From the NCBI GenBank assembly GCA_028871195.1, contig JAGWNT010000069.1, positions 1 to 21,412 of the forward strand: a stretch of 21,412 nucleotides of DNA, in the 5' to 3' direction. This document shows, in pieces, positions 7,501 to 15,854 of this stretch. This DNA is from REEB85 sp018971455. Its GTDB lineage: Bacteria; Pseudomonadota; Alphaproteobacteria; Acetobacterales; Acetobacteraceae. The notes beneath the pieces were generated by a model. That model saw only the letters and a program-made list of their open reading frames with translations, made no database searches and was not told where the DNA came from. The position numbers were made by a program, and so were the translations under genes. How positions within the stretch are numbered: position 1 is the stretch's first letter; each line of letters begins with the position of its first letter.

Positions 7501-8454
7501 ATGCGCAAACCGATCGACGGGCTAAGGGTGAAGGCCTTGCGTGAGCAGCAGAAGTTCACGCAGAAGGAGCTGGCCGAGCGGGCGAAGATATCCGTGGACT
7601 CGTTGTCGCGGATCGAGAACAGCCGGCAGAGCGGCAAGGCAAGCCGAACGGTCGACGGCCTGGCCGGCGCACTCGGCGTGCCCTTCGACGTGTTGACGGG
7701 CGACGCACCCATGCCCGAGGCCACGAAGCCGGAGGGCAGCGGCGATCGCTACCAGATCAACGTGCGGGTCGACGGCGCCATTCGCAACGCCTTCTCACTG
7801 GCCGCAATGCGCTACAAGATTTCCGCCAGCCAGATCATCGAACTGGCTCCCTTCCTGTTCGTCGTGGCGGCCGAACAGAGCCTGCGCCGTCGCCGCGCCC
7901 ATGTCGCCGAGGTTCAGGCCGCTCTCAACAAGGCGGAGGAACTTAGCAACGCGTCGCGATCCTATCTATTGTCGAACCTCGCCTATGTCGTGGGGTCGTC
8001 GCCGTACTTGGACGCCGAGCGCGTCTCCATCGAGTCACGCGACCTCCGGGCCGAGCGCCTCGACGAAGTGCTACGCTCTCATTTGCTCGAACGCTATGAC
8101 ACGGTCGAAGAAAGCTACGATGATGCCCGCGATAACCCCTTCGTCGTGAGCCTCCGCGAGAGCGCCGACGGTCTGGGCATTGGCGAGATCGATCGCTTCT
8201 GGCCGGGCGAGACTGAGTATTGCATATGCCGCGCTGAAGCCGTCGCCTTCGCCGGCGGGGATGAGGAAATCGCCGAGTTCATCCTGGATGGCTCCATCCT
8301 CATCCGCGAGGTGCCGGTCGAGCTTCTCAAGAAGGGCGCAGAGGGGCCACGCACGGCATGGTTGCGGGCCAAAGCGGAGGAAATCCGGGCATTGCGCGCC
8401 AACAGCTTGACCTTGGACGAAGTCCTGGACCTGATCAGGGAGGGCGAGTCATGA
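7501..8454 (+). CDS. XRE-family HTH protein with a long uncharacterised C-terminal region (candidate antitoxin/regulator)
   Basis: 317 residues. Residues about 8-60 are a Cro/C1-type helix-turn-helix (FTQKELAERAKISVDSLSRIE at 19-39 with the middle helix ELAERAKI), so DNA binding is expected. Residues 83-130 form a conserved-looking block (YQINVRVDG, IRNAFSLAAMRYKISASQII) that may be a second small helical domain, followed by a helical Arg-rich stretch and an acidic C-terminal half without motifs I can name. It is far longer than a simple XRE antitoxin. Start choice: AAGGAG at 7486-7491 is nine bases before ATG 7501; an in-frame ATG at 7462 has no such site. The stop overlaps the next start (ATGA 8451-8454), so the two are coupled. 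Base composition is lower in GC than the neighbouring operons, and an IS remnant and a tRNA gene flank it, all suggesting transfer. Function unknown. Confidence 0.85.
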   Translation: MRKPIDGLRVKALREQQKFTQKELAERAKISVDSLSRIENSRQSGKASRTVDGLAGALGVPFDVLTGDAPMPEATKPEGSGDRYQINVRVDGAIRNAFSLAAMRYKISASQIIELAPFLFVVAAEQSLRRRRAHVAEVQAALNKAEELSNASRSYLLSNLAYVVGSSPYLDAERVSIESRDLRAERLDEVLRSHLLERYDTVEESYDDARDNPFVVSLRESADGLGIGEIDRFWPGETEYCICRAEAVAFAGGDEEIAEFILDGSILIREVPVELLKKGAEGPRTAWLRAKAEEIRALRANSLTLDEVLDLIREGES

Positions 8455-8753
8455 GCAACACCAGTCTGACTCGCCACGCCATCGAGCGCATGGGGCAGCG
8501 TGGGTTCCGTGACGACGACCTCGATCTGATCCGGCTGATCGGGACACCGGTGGAGGACGGCTACCTGGTGCTGGTCCGAGACTGCCAGGCGGCCGAGCGC
8601 GACCTCAAGCGCCTCTGGGAGCGCATCCGGCACCTAAACGGCAAGCGCCTGGTCGAGAAGGGTGGCTGTGTGGTGACCGCCTATCGCGCCACGAAGACTA
8701 AGGAACGGCAGCTGATGCGGCGCGGCAGCGAGCGAGACCGTTACCACCGTTGA
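8451..8753 (+). CDS. Small DUF4258-like protein, candidate toxin or effector partner of the XRE protein
   Basis: 100 residues, pI probably basic. The N-terminus reads TRHAIERMGQRGF (7-19), the RHAxxRMxQRG pattern of DUF4258-like small proteins, followed by a helix-rich acidic stretch, a strand pair (EDGYLVLVRD, 35-44), a basic helix (ERDLKRLWERIRHL, 49-62) and a closing strand VVTAYR (74-79) with a basic tail. The family assignment rests on motif resemblance only. Start ATG 8451 has AGGGAGGG at 8437-8444, six bases upstream, and overlaps the XRE stop by ATGA; the frame is open further upstream (from 8358) only inside the XRE gene. Family context: DUF4258 proteins are small, often sit beside HTH genes, and their fold has been compared with RelE/BrnT-like toxins; whether this one is a toxin is inference. 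Confidence 0.75.
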   Translation: MSNTSLTRHAIERMGQRGFRDDDLDLIRLIGTPVEDGYLVLVRDCQAAERDLKRLWERIRHLNGKRLVEKGGCVVTAYRATKTKERQLMRRGSERDRYHR

Positions 8754-8760
8754 TTAAGTC

Positions 8761-8797
8761 CGGCGTTGCGCCGCAGCCTGACGGCATCGGGCAGGCT
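8761..8797 (+). terminator. Pair of hairpins after the DUF4258-like gene
   Basis: CGGCG/CGCCG (8761-8765, 8769-8773, loop TTG) is followed at once by AGCCTG/CAGGCT (8775-8780, 8792-8797, 11-base loop). The first begins seven bases after the stop of the small gene. There is no long T-run (ATCTT follows), so termination is plausible but not certain. The rest of the gap up to the tRNA at 8946 shows no gene I can support. Confidence 0.4.
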
Positions 8798-8945
8798 ATC
8801 TTCGCCCCTTCTGTGGGCGCCAGGGAGAGGCGACATATCGTCGGTTTGACGGAACGCCGCGAGGGAATAGCACGGGCGCGGTGAAGACCGCCCACGGTAT
8901 GGGCGAACGAGGCGCCGCAAGAGTCTTGCCAATCAGGAGAAACGC

Positions 8946-9022
8946 TGGCGCGCCCGGAAGGACTCGAACCTCCAACCCCCAGATTCGTAGTCTGGTGCTC
9001 TATCCAATTGAGCTACGGGCGC
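8946..9022 (-). tRNA. tRNA-Arg (anticodon ACG), CCA encoded
   Basis: Read on the minus strand, the gene starts GCGCCCGTAGCTC at 9022. The acceptor stem GCGCCCG pairs with CGGGCGC (8950-8956), the discriminator is G (8949) and CCA is encoded at 8946-8948. The D arm has GCTC/GAGC, the anticodon stem-loop is CCAGA-CTACGAA-TCTGG giving anticodon ACG (arginine, read as ICG after deamination), and the T arm carries GGTTCGAGTCC. It sits between the leu genes and the accessory islet, with its 3' end facing the islet, which is the usual orientation for tRNA-targeted integration. I searched the islet by eye for a repeat of its 3' end and found none. Confidence 0.97.
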
Positions 9023-9046
9023 AACTGCGGAAGGCGATGTAGCCGA

Positions 9047-9063
9047 TGCCCCGGCCGGGGGCA
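9047..9063 (-). terminator. Hairpin downstream of leuB
   Basis: TGCCCC (9047-9052) and GGGGCA (9058-9063) form a 6-bp stem with a 5-base loop, 10 bases after the leuB stop on the minus strand. It lacks a T-run. It probably marks the 3' end of the long ffh-leuB transcription unit, ahead of the tRNA gene on the same strand. Confidence 0.45.
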
Positions 9064-9073
9064 AGGGCTGATG

Positions 9074-10186
<1,113 letters not shown>

Positions 10187-10201
10187 CTCTGTCCCCGTTG
10201 T

Positions 10202-10825
10202 TCAGACGACGGCGATTGCCGGCATCCAGCTTTTTTCCTGGCGCTGCCGCGCCTCGTAGCCGTCGATCTGCGGCGCGTGCTGCAGGGTCTGGCCGATATC
10301 GTCCAGCCCGTTCAGCAGCGAGTGCTTGCGGAACGCGTCGATCTCGAAGCCGATCTCCTCGCCGTTCGGCCGCACCACCACCTGGCGGGCGAGATCGACG
10401 GTGACGCGCGCATTGCCGCCGAGCCTGGCGTCTTCCATCAGTTGGTCGCACACCGCGCGCGGCAGGCGCACCGGCAGGATGCCGTTCTTGTAGCAGTTGT
10501 TGTTGAAGATATCGGCGAAATCCGGTGCGATAACGCAGCGGATGCCGAAATCGAGCAGCGCCCAGGGCGCGTGCTCGCGCGATGAGCCGCAGCCGAAATT
10601 CTCGTGCGCGATCAGGATCTCGGCCTTCCGGTAGGGCTCCTGGTTGAGCACGAATTCCGGGCGCTCGCGGCCCTCGGCATCGAAGCGCAGCGTGTCGAAC
10701 AGATGCACGCCGAGCCCCGAGCGCTTGATGGTCTTGAGGAAGCGCGCGGGGATGATCTTGTCGGTATCGACATTGGCCAGCGGCAGCGGCGCCGCAATGC
10801 CGGTCAGCGTGGTGAACTTGTCCAT
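10202..10825 (-). CDS. leuD: 3-isopropylmalate dehydratase small subunit
   Basis: Small (swivelling-domain) subunit that joins LeuC to isomerise 2-isopropylmalate to 3-isopropylmalate through an aconitase-type dehydration and rehydration. 207 residues with the start at 10825, normal for proteobacterial LeuD. Landmarks: NVDTDKIIP at 18-26, ENFGCGSSREHAPWAL at about 75-90 and HSLLNGLDDIGQTL near residue 170. The frame is open to 10852, but ATG 10825 is preferred because TGAGGGG lies just upstream and the product then starts MDKFTTLTG as LeuD proteins do; the longer version would run into leuC. The gap to leuC is seven bases, which fits coupled, equimolar synthesis. Confidence 0.97.
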   Translation of the reverse strand: MDKFTTLTGIAAPLPLANVDTDKIIPARFLKTIKRSGLGVHLFDTLRFDAEGRERPEFVLNQEPYRKAEILIAHENFGCGSSREHAPWALLDFGIRCVIAPDFADIFNNNCYKNGILPVRLPRAVCDQLMEDARLGGNARVTVDLARQVVVRPNGEEIGFEIDAFRKHSLLNGLDDIGQTLQHAPQIDGYEARQRQEKSWMPAIAVV

Positions 10826-10832
10826 GATCCCC

Positions 10833-12245
10833 TCACACCAGCGTGCGCACATCGGCCAGATGGCCGGTGACGGCGGCGGCCGCCGCCATCGCCGGCGAGA
10901 GCAGATGGGTGCGCCCGCGCGGGCCCTGCCGCCCCTCGAAATTACGGTTCGACGTGCTGGCGCAGCGCTGCCCGGGCGTCAGCTTGTCGGGGTTCATGCC
11001 GAGGCACATGGAGCAGCCCGCCTCGCGCCACTCGAACCCCGCCTCGATCAGCACGCGATCGAGCCCCTCCGCCTCGGCCTGCTGCTTGACGATGCCCGAG
11101 CCCGGCACCACCAGCGCACGCACGCCCGGCGCCACATGGCGGCCACGCGCGATGTCGGCCGCGGCCCGGATATCCTCGATGCGCCCGTTGGTGCAGCTGC
11201 CGATGAAGACGACATCGACGGCGAGATCGGTGAGCTTCTGCCCGGCGGTGAGGCCCATATAGTCCAGCATGCGCGCCAGCTGCACGCGCTTGGCCTCGTC
11301 CGGCTCGCCCGCCGGGTCGGGCACCACGCCGGTGATCGGCAGGCCGGCCTCCGGGCTGGTTCCCCAGGTGACCATCGGCACCAGGCGGGTGGCATCGATC
11401 TCGACAACGCGGTCGTATTGCGCGCCGGGGTCCGAGGGCAGCGTGGACCAGTATTCGATCGCCCGCTCCAGCGCCTCGCCCTTCGGCGCGAAGGGCTTGC
11501 CGCGCACATAGTCGAACGTCGTCGCATCAGGGGCGATCATGCCGGCGCGCGCGCCGGCCTCGATGGACATGTTGCACACGGTCATCCGCCCGGCCATGTC
11601 GAGTGCGCGGATGGTCGAGCCGGCATATTCGATGACATAGCCGGTGCCGCCCGCGGTGCCGATTTCGGCGATGATGGCGAGCACGATGTCCTTGGCGGTG
11701 CAGCCGGGCGGCAGCGCGCCCTCGACGCGCGCCAGCAGGTTCTTCGCCGGACGCTGCAACAGCGTCTGCGTCGCCAGCACGTGCTCGACCTCGCTGGTGC
11801 CGATGCCGAAGGCGAGCGCGCCGAGTGCGCCGTGTGTGGAGGTGTGGCTGTCGCCGCAGACGATGGTGAAGCCGGGCAGGCTGATGCCCTGCTCGGGGCC
11901 GATGATGTGCACGATGCCCTGGCGCGGATCGAGCACCGGGAAATAGGGCACGCCGAACTCGGCCACATTGCGCTCCAGGGTTTCCACCTGGATGCGGCTA
12001 TCCTCCTCCTTGATGCCGGCGCGGCGATCGGAGGTGGCGATGTTGTGGTCGGCGACGGCGATCGTCGCGTCCGGCCGGCGCACGCGGCGACCGGCCATGC
12101 GCAGGCCCTCGAAGGCCTGCGGGCTGGTCACTTCATGAACGAGGTGGCGATCGATGTAGAGCACGCAGGTGCCATCCGGAAGCCGCTCGACGACGTGGGC
12201 ATCCCACACCTTGTCGAACAATGTCCTCGGCTGTGCTTTTTCCAT
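10833..12245 (-). CDS. leuC: 3-isopropylmalate dehydratase large subunit
   Basis: Catalytic subunit carrying a [4Fe-4S] cluster; works with LeuD in leucine synthesis. 470 residues, the usual length. The cluster ligands are in place: Cys351 in IGSCTNGR (348-355) and Cys411 and Cys414 in GCSMCLGMN (410-418). CGDSHTSTHGALGALAFGIG at 130-149 is the aconitase-family signature. Start ATG 12245 is chosen from the strong GAGGGGGG a few bases upstream; the open frame extends to 12452, but that part lies inside rplS in another frame. Only 25 bases separate it from the rplS stop, so leuCDB are probably read through from the ffh-rplS unit, with no clear private promoter visible in this gap. Confidence 0.97.
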   Translation of the reverse strand: MEKAQPRTLFDKVWDAHVVERLPDGTCVLYIDRHLVHEVTSPQAFEGLRMAGRRVRRPDATIAVADHNIATSDRRAGIKEEDSRIQVETLERNVAEFGVPYFPVLDPRQGIVHIIGPEQGISLPGFTIVCGDSHTSTHGALGALAFGIGTSEVEHVLATQTLLQRPAKNLLARVEGALPPGCTAKDIVLAIIAEIGTAGGTGYVIEYAGSTIRALDMAGRMTVCNMSIEAGARAGMIAPDATTFDYVRGKPFAPKGEALERAIEYWSTLPSDPGAQYDRVVEIDATRLVPMVTWGTSPEAGLPITGVVPDPAGEPDEAKRVQLARMLDYMGLTAGQKLTDLAVDVVFIGSCTNGRIEDIRAAADIARGRHVAPGVRALVVPGSGIVKQQAEAEGLDRVLIEAGFEWREAGCSMCLGMNPDKLTPGQRCASTSNRNFEGRQGPRGRTHLLSPAMAAAAAVTGHLADVRTLV

Positions 12246-12270
12246 CGATCCCCCCCTCGGTCCCATCAGG

Positions 12271-12669
12271 CTATTCGGCGGTGGCGCTCGCCGCCTCGGC
12301 CGGCGCCGTGTCGCGGGCGCGCTCGGCGATGCGGGCCGACTTGCCGCGGCGGCCGCGCAGGTAATAGAGCTTCGCGCGGCGCACATCGCCGCGGCGCACC
12401 ACGGCGATCTCGGCGATGGTCGGCGCGTACAGCGCGAACACGCGCTCCACACCCTCGCCGTAGCTGATCTTGCGCACGGTGAAATTGCTGTTCAGGCCGC
12501 GATTGGAGCGCGCGATGCACACCCCCTCGAAGTTCTGGGTGCGGGTGCGCTCACCCTCGACCACCTTCACCGCCACGCGCAGCGTGTCGCCGGGGATGAA
12601 GTCCGGCACCGGGCGCTGGGTGGCGAGGCGGGCGATCTGCTCGGCCTCGTACTGCTGGATGATGTTCAT
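12271..12669 (-). CDS. rplS: Large ribosomal subunit protein bL19
   Basis: Protein of the 50S subunit located near the interface with 30S. 132 residues. The N-terminus MNIIQQYEAEQIA and the core motifs VPDFIPGDTLRV (21-32), QNFEGVCIAR (45-54), TVRKISYGEGVERVFALYAP (64-83) and RRAKLYYLRGRRGKSARI (96-113) are the standard bL19 pattern. An Ala/Glu-rich tail follows residue 117, slightly longer than in enterobacteria and common in alphaproteobacteria. It begins 27 bases after trmD and ends 25 bases before leuC. Confidence 0.98.
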   Translation of the reverse strand: MNIIQQYEAEQIARLATQRPVPDFIPGDTLRVAVKVVEGERTRTQNFEGVCIARSNRGLNSNFTVRKISYGEGVERVFALYAPTIAEIAVVRRGDVRRAKLYYLRGRRGKSARIAERARDTAPAEAASATAE

Positions 12670-12696
12670 CGTCTCGTTTCCTTCGTCATGATCCGT

Positions 12697-13449
12697 CTAT
12701 GATGCGCCGGCAGGGCTGGCAACCGCCGTGCCGTGCAAGCCTGTCTCGCGCACACCACGCTGAAAGGCGGCCCACAGGTCCGGGCGCCGCTCGCGGGTGA
12801 TCCGTTCGGCCTCGGCCCGCCGCCAGGCAGCCACCGCGCCGTGATGGCCGGAGAGCAGCACATCCGGCACCCGCCGCCCCTGCCATTCGGCCGGGCGGGT
12901 GTAGTGCGGATATTCCAGCAATCCGGCCGAGAAACTCTCCTCCTCGGCACTTTCGGCCGCGCCCATCACGCCGGGCAGCAGCCGCACGCAGGCGTCGAGC
13001 AGCACGATCGCCGCCGGCTCGCCGCCCGAGAGCACGTAGTCGCCGATGCTGATCTCCTGCAATCCGCGCGCCTCGACGACACGCTGGTCGATCCCCTCGT
13101 AGCGCCCGCACAGCACCACCAGCCCGGGGCCGGCGGCGAATTCGCGCACCATCGCCTGGGTCAGCTTCCGCCCGCGCGGCGTCAGGAACACCGCCGGGCG
13201 CAGATCGGCGCTGCCGCCGCGTGCCGCGGCAAGGGCCGCATCGACGATATCGGGCCGCATCACCATGCCCGCGCCGCCGCCGAACGGCGTATCATCCACG
13301 GTGCGATGGCGGTCGGTGGCGGCGGCGCGGATGTCGCGCGCCTCCAGCGACCAGACGCCCTGCGCCAGCGCGCGCCCGGCAAGGGACAGGCCGAGCGGGC
13401 CCGGGAACATCTCGGGAAACAGCGTCAGCACGCTGGCGCGCCAGCTCAT
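12697..13449 (-). CDS. trmD: tRNA (guanine-N1-)-methyltransferase
   Basis: Methylates G37 next to the anticodon of tRNAs reading CUN, CCN and CGG, preventing +1 frameshifting; uses S-adenosyl-methionine bound in a deep trefoil knot (SPOUT family). 250 residues. Landmarks: TLFPEMFPGPLG at 9-20, DDTPFGGGAGMVM at 52-64, CGRYEGIDQRV at 114-124, the knot motif ISIGDYVLSGGEPA at 133-146, GLLEYPHYTRP at 176-186 and LLSGHHGAVAAWR at 198-210. At the position where many TrmD proteins carry a catalytic Asp in a DSF motif, this one reads EESF (Glu170-Glu171). I believe Glu occurs in relatives, but see findings. The start overlaps the rimM stop (13446-13449, ATGA). Confidence 0.97.
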   Translation of the reverse strand: MSWRASVLTLFPEMFPGPLGLSLAGRALAQGVWSLEARDIRAAATDRHRTVDDTPFGGGAGMVMRPDIVDAALAAARGGSADLRPAVFLTPRGRKLTQAMVREFAAGPGLVVLCGRYEGIDQRVVEARGLQEISIGDYVLSGGEPAAIVLLDACVRLLPGVMGAAESAEEESFSAGLLEYPHYTRPAEWQGRRVPDVLLSGHHGAVAAWRRAEAERITRERRPDLWAAFQRGVRETGLHGTAVASPAGAS

Positions 13450-13985
13450 CGGCCCGCCTCCAGCGCCTGGCCGGCTTCCGCCGGCGCCACCACGATCTCG
13501 TGCGGCGGCACCACGACGACGCGCCCGGCGGCGATATCGACCTCCGGCACGCAGGCGCGCGTGAACGGCACCAGCAGCGCGCCGATCTCCAGGCTCGCGC
13601 CGGCGCCATAATCGTGCACTGTATCGACCCGGCCGAGCGGCGTGCCGTCCGGCGCGAAGGCGGCGAGGCCGACCAGATCGGCGAGATAGAACTCCTCCGC
13701 TCCGGCCGCGGGCAGGCGGGCGCGATCGACCAGCAGGCGCACATTGACCAGGCGCTCGGCGGCATTGCGGTCGGCGACCACATGCCGGTCGCCATCCACC
13801 AGCTCGGTCAGTTCGGCGACGCCCGTGCGCACCCAGCGCAGGGTGAAGCGCCGGCCGTCCTCGGTCTCGAACGGGCCGTAGCCGGGCAGCGCCGCCGGGT
13901 CGGCGGCGTAGCTGTGCAGATGCACCAGCCCGCGCACGCCGTGCGGCCGCCCGATCACGCCCATTTCGATCCGCCTTCCGGCCAC
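13446..13985 (-). CDS. rimM: Ribosome maturation factor RimM
   Basis: Assembly factor that binds uS19 and helps mature the head of the 30S subunit. 179 residues: N-terminal beta-barrel beginning GVIGRPHGVRGLVHLHSY (9-26) and C-terminal PRC-barrel with EEFYLADLVGL (96-106) and EIGALLVPFTRACVPEVD (about 133-150). GTG 13985 is taken because GGAGG sits seven bases upstream; ATG 13964 (residue 8, MGVIGRPHG) is the main alternative and would remove only seven residues. The order rpsP-rimM-trmD-rplS is the classic bacterial trmD operon. The ATGA overlap with trmD indicates translational coupling. Confidence 0.97.
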   Translation of the reverse strand: MAGRRIEMGVIGRPHGVRGLVHLHSYAADPAALPGYGPFETEDGRRFTLRWVRTGVAELTELVDGDRHVVADRNAAERLVNVRLLVDRARLPAAGAEEFYLADLVGLAAFAPDGTPLGRVDTVHDYGAGASLEIGALLVPFTRACVPEVDIAAGRVVVVPPHEIVVAPAEAGQALEAGR

Positions 13986-14012
13986 GCCGCGCCTCCGATC
14001 AGCCTGCGATCA

Positions 14013-14348
14013 TCAGCCCGCCGCGGCGGCCTTGGCGCGCTCCTGCGCCTTCTTCTTCGGCGCCGACTGCACCGGCTGCACGTTGTAGGCGGGCATCGGC
14101 GCGAGGCCGGCATGACCGAGGAAGCGGGCCACGCGATCGGTCGGCACCGCGCCCTGGCTGATCCAGTGGGTGATGCGCTCGCCCTGCAGGCGGACACGCT
14201 CGGCGTGCTCCTGCGGCAGCATCGGGTTGTAGCTGCCCAGCCGCTCGATGAAGCGGCCGTCGCGCGGGCTGCGGCTGTCGGCGACGACGATGTGGTAGTA
14301 CGGGCGCTTCTTGGCGCCGGCGCGGGCGAGGCGGATTTTCAGAGCCAT
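14013..14348 (-). CDS. rpsP: Small ribosomal subunit protein bS16
   Basis: 30S assembly protein. 111 residues; starts MALKIRLARAGAKKRPYYHI, with VVADSRSPRDGRFIERLGSYNP at 21-42 split over the two conserved blocks (VADSRSPRDG, IERLGSYNP). The Lys/Ala-rich tail after residue 90 is an extension typical of alphaproteobacterial bS16. The ribosome site GGAGAAG lies shortly upstream of ATG 14348. It is 46 bases downstream of ffh and 27 bases upstream of rimM in transcription order. Confidence 0.98.
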   Translation of the reverse strand: MALKIRLARAGAKKRPYYHIVVADSRSPRDGRFIERLGSYNPMLPQEHAERVRLQGERITHWISQGAVPTDRVARFLGHAGLAPMPAYNVQPVQSAPKKKAQERAKAAAAG

Positions 14349-14394
14349 CGAGATACTTCTCCAGTTGCAGTCTTGGGGTTCGGCGAATCTGCCA

Positions 14395-15762
14395 TCAAAA
14401 CGGCCGGCGGCCCTGCGGCATCAGGGCGGACAGGCCCTGGCGCATCAGGCCCTTCTGGCCGAGCTTGTTCATGCGCTTCATCATGGTGGACATGTCATCG
14501 AACTGCTTGAGCAGTTTGTTGATCTCCTGCACCGAGGTGCCGGAGCCGGCGGCGATGCGCTTCTTGCGGCTGGCCTTGATGATGTCCGGCGTGCGCCGTT
14601 CCTTGGGCGTCATCGAGGAGATGATGGCGCCCTGCCGCTTGAGCATGGACTGGTCGATCTTGGCGTCGCCGAGCTGCTGCTTCATCTTGCCCAGGCCGGG
14701 CAGCATGCCGAGAATGGAGGAGATGCTGCCCATCTTGGTGATCTGGCGCAGCTGGGCGGCATAGTCCTCGAGATCGAAGGCGCCCTTGGCCATCTTGCGG
14801 GCGAGCTTCTCGGCCTCCGCCTGGTCGAGCGTCTCGGCGGCGCGCTCGACGAGCCCGACCACGTCGCCCATGCCGAGGATGCGGCCGGCCACGCGCTCGG
14901 GATGGAAATCCTCCAGCGCATCGAGCTTCTCGCCGACGCCGACGAGCTTGATCGGCGCGCCGGTGATGGCGCGCATCGAAAGGGCCGCGCCGCCGCGCGC
15001 GTCGCCGTCCATGCGGGTGAGGACGATGCCGCTGACGCCGACCGCCTCGTTGAAGGCGCGCGCGGTGTTCACCGCGTCCTGCCCGGTCATCGCATCGACC
15101 ACCAGCAGCGTCTCGGCCGGGTTGGTGGCGAAGCGGATCTGGCGCACCTCCTCCATCAGCTCGGCGTCGATGGACAGGCGGCCGGCGGTGTCGAGCACCA
15201 CCACGTCGAACACCTCGCGCCGCGCCGTGTCCATGGCGCGGGTGGCGATCTGCAGCGGCGTCTGGCCGGGGATGATCGGCAGGGACGACACGCCGGCCCG
15301 CTCGGCCAGCTGCTGAAGCTGCAACTGGGCGGCCGGGCGCTGGGTGTCGAGGCTGGCGAGCAGCACCTTCTTGCGCTGCTTCTCGCCCAGGCGCAGCGCG
15401 AGCTTGCCGGCCGTCGTGGTCTTGCCCGAGCCCTGCAGGCCGACCATCAGGATCGGCACCGGGGCGGCGGCGGCCAGGTTGATGCCCACGGCACCGGCAC
15501 CGCCCAGGGCGGCCACCAGCTCGTCATGGACGATCTTGACCACCTGCTGGCCGGGAGTGACGGAGCGCAGCACCTCCTGCCCGACGGCGCGCAGGCGCAC
15601 GGCGGCGATGAAGTCCTTGACCACCTGCAGCGCCACATCGGCTTCGAGCAGCGCCAGGCGCACTTCGCGCAGGGCGGCATCGACATCGGCCTCGCTGAGC
15701 GCCCCGCGCCCGCGCAGCCGGTCGAACACGCCTGAAAGCCGCTCGGAAAGCGCCTCGAACAC
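14395..15762 (-). CDS. ffh: Signal recognition particle GTPase (SRP54)
   Basis: Binds signal sequences of nascent membrane proteins and 4.5S RNA, then docks with FtsY at the membrane. 455 residues. N domain 1-95 (helical, ALSEADVDAALREVRLALLE); G domain with P-loop GLQGSGKTT at 108-116, SLDTQRPAA at 137-145, DTAGR at 191-195 and TRMDGDARGG at 249-258 (most family members have TKLDGDARGG); M domain from about 328 with LGMLPGLGKM and the methionine-rich RNA/signal-binding helices (MSTMMKRMNKL, 424-434). The start is GTG 15762 (giving MFEALSERL), with AAGGTG seven bases upstream. First gene of the translation/leucine unit, behind a TTGACT/CATAAG promoter. Confidence 0.97.
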   Translation of the reverse strand: MFEALSERLSGVFDRLRGRGALSEADVDAALREVRLALLEADVALQVVKDFIAAVRLRAVGQEVLRSVTPGQQVVKIVHDELVAALGGAGAVGINLAAAAPVPILMVGLQGSGKTTTAGKLALRLGEKQRKKVLLASLDTQRPAAQLQLQQLAERAGVSSLPIIPGQTPLQIATRAMDTARREVFDVVVLDTAGRLSIDAELMEEVRQIRFATNPAETLLVVDAMTGQDAVNTARAFNEAVGVSGIVLTRMDGDARGGAALSMRAITGAPIKLVGVGEKLDALEDFHPERVAGRILGMGDVVGLVERAAETLDQAEAEKLARKMAKGAFDLEDYAAQLRQITKMGSISSILGMLPGLGKMKQQLGDAKIDQSMLKRQGAIISSMTPKERRTPDIIKASRKKRIAAGSGTSVQEINKLLKQFDDMSTMMKRMNKLGQKGLMRQGLSALMPQGRRPF

Positions 15763-15813
15763 CCTAGTTCACCTTCGCCAAGGAGGGCAATCAAACCTCA
15801 CAACAGAGAACGC

Positions 15814-15841
15814 GCCGCTGCGCGAGCCTTCGCGGAGCGGC
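15814..15841 (-). other. Stable hairpin in the ffh leader
   Basis: GCCGCT (15814-15819) and AGCGGC (15836-15841) pair, then after a single G-G mismatch CGCGA (15821-15825) and TCGCG (15830-15834) pair around a GCCT loop: 11 base pairs in all. Given the predicted promoter it lies in the untranslated leader, just after the expected transcription start and about 50 bases before the GTG start. It could stabilise the mRNA or take part in control; no T-run supports termination. Confidence 0.5.
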
Positions 15842-15854
15842 GGGAAACCGGGCG

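Noticed and set aside
6790..8945. Copy of the tRNA-Arg 3' end as a second attachment site
   Set aside because: Short partial matches such as GGCCCGGAGG at 6789 are not continuous with the tRNA sequence; no convincing repeat was found.
8754..8945. Short minus-strand frames between the DUF4258-like gene and the tRNA
   Set aside because: Below 70 codons, no ribosome site or recognisable motif, and they overlap one another in different frames.
10644..12467. A 607-codon open frame on the plus strand over leuC
   Set aside because: Antisense shadow of leuC, which has all three cluster cysteines and normal length.
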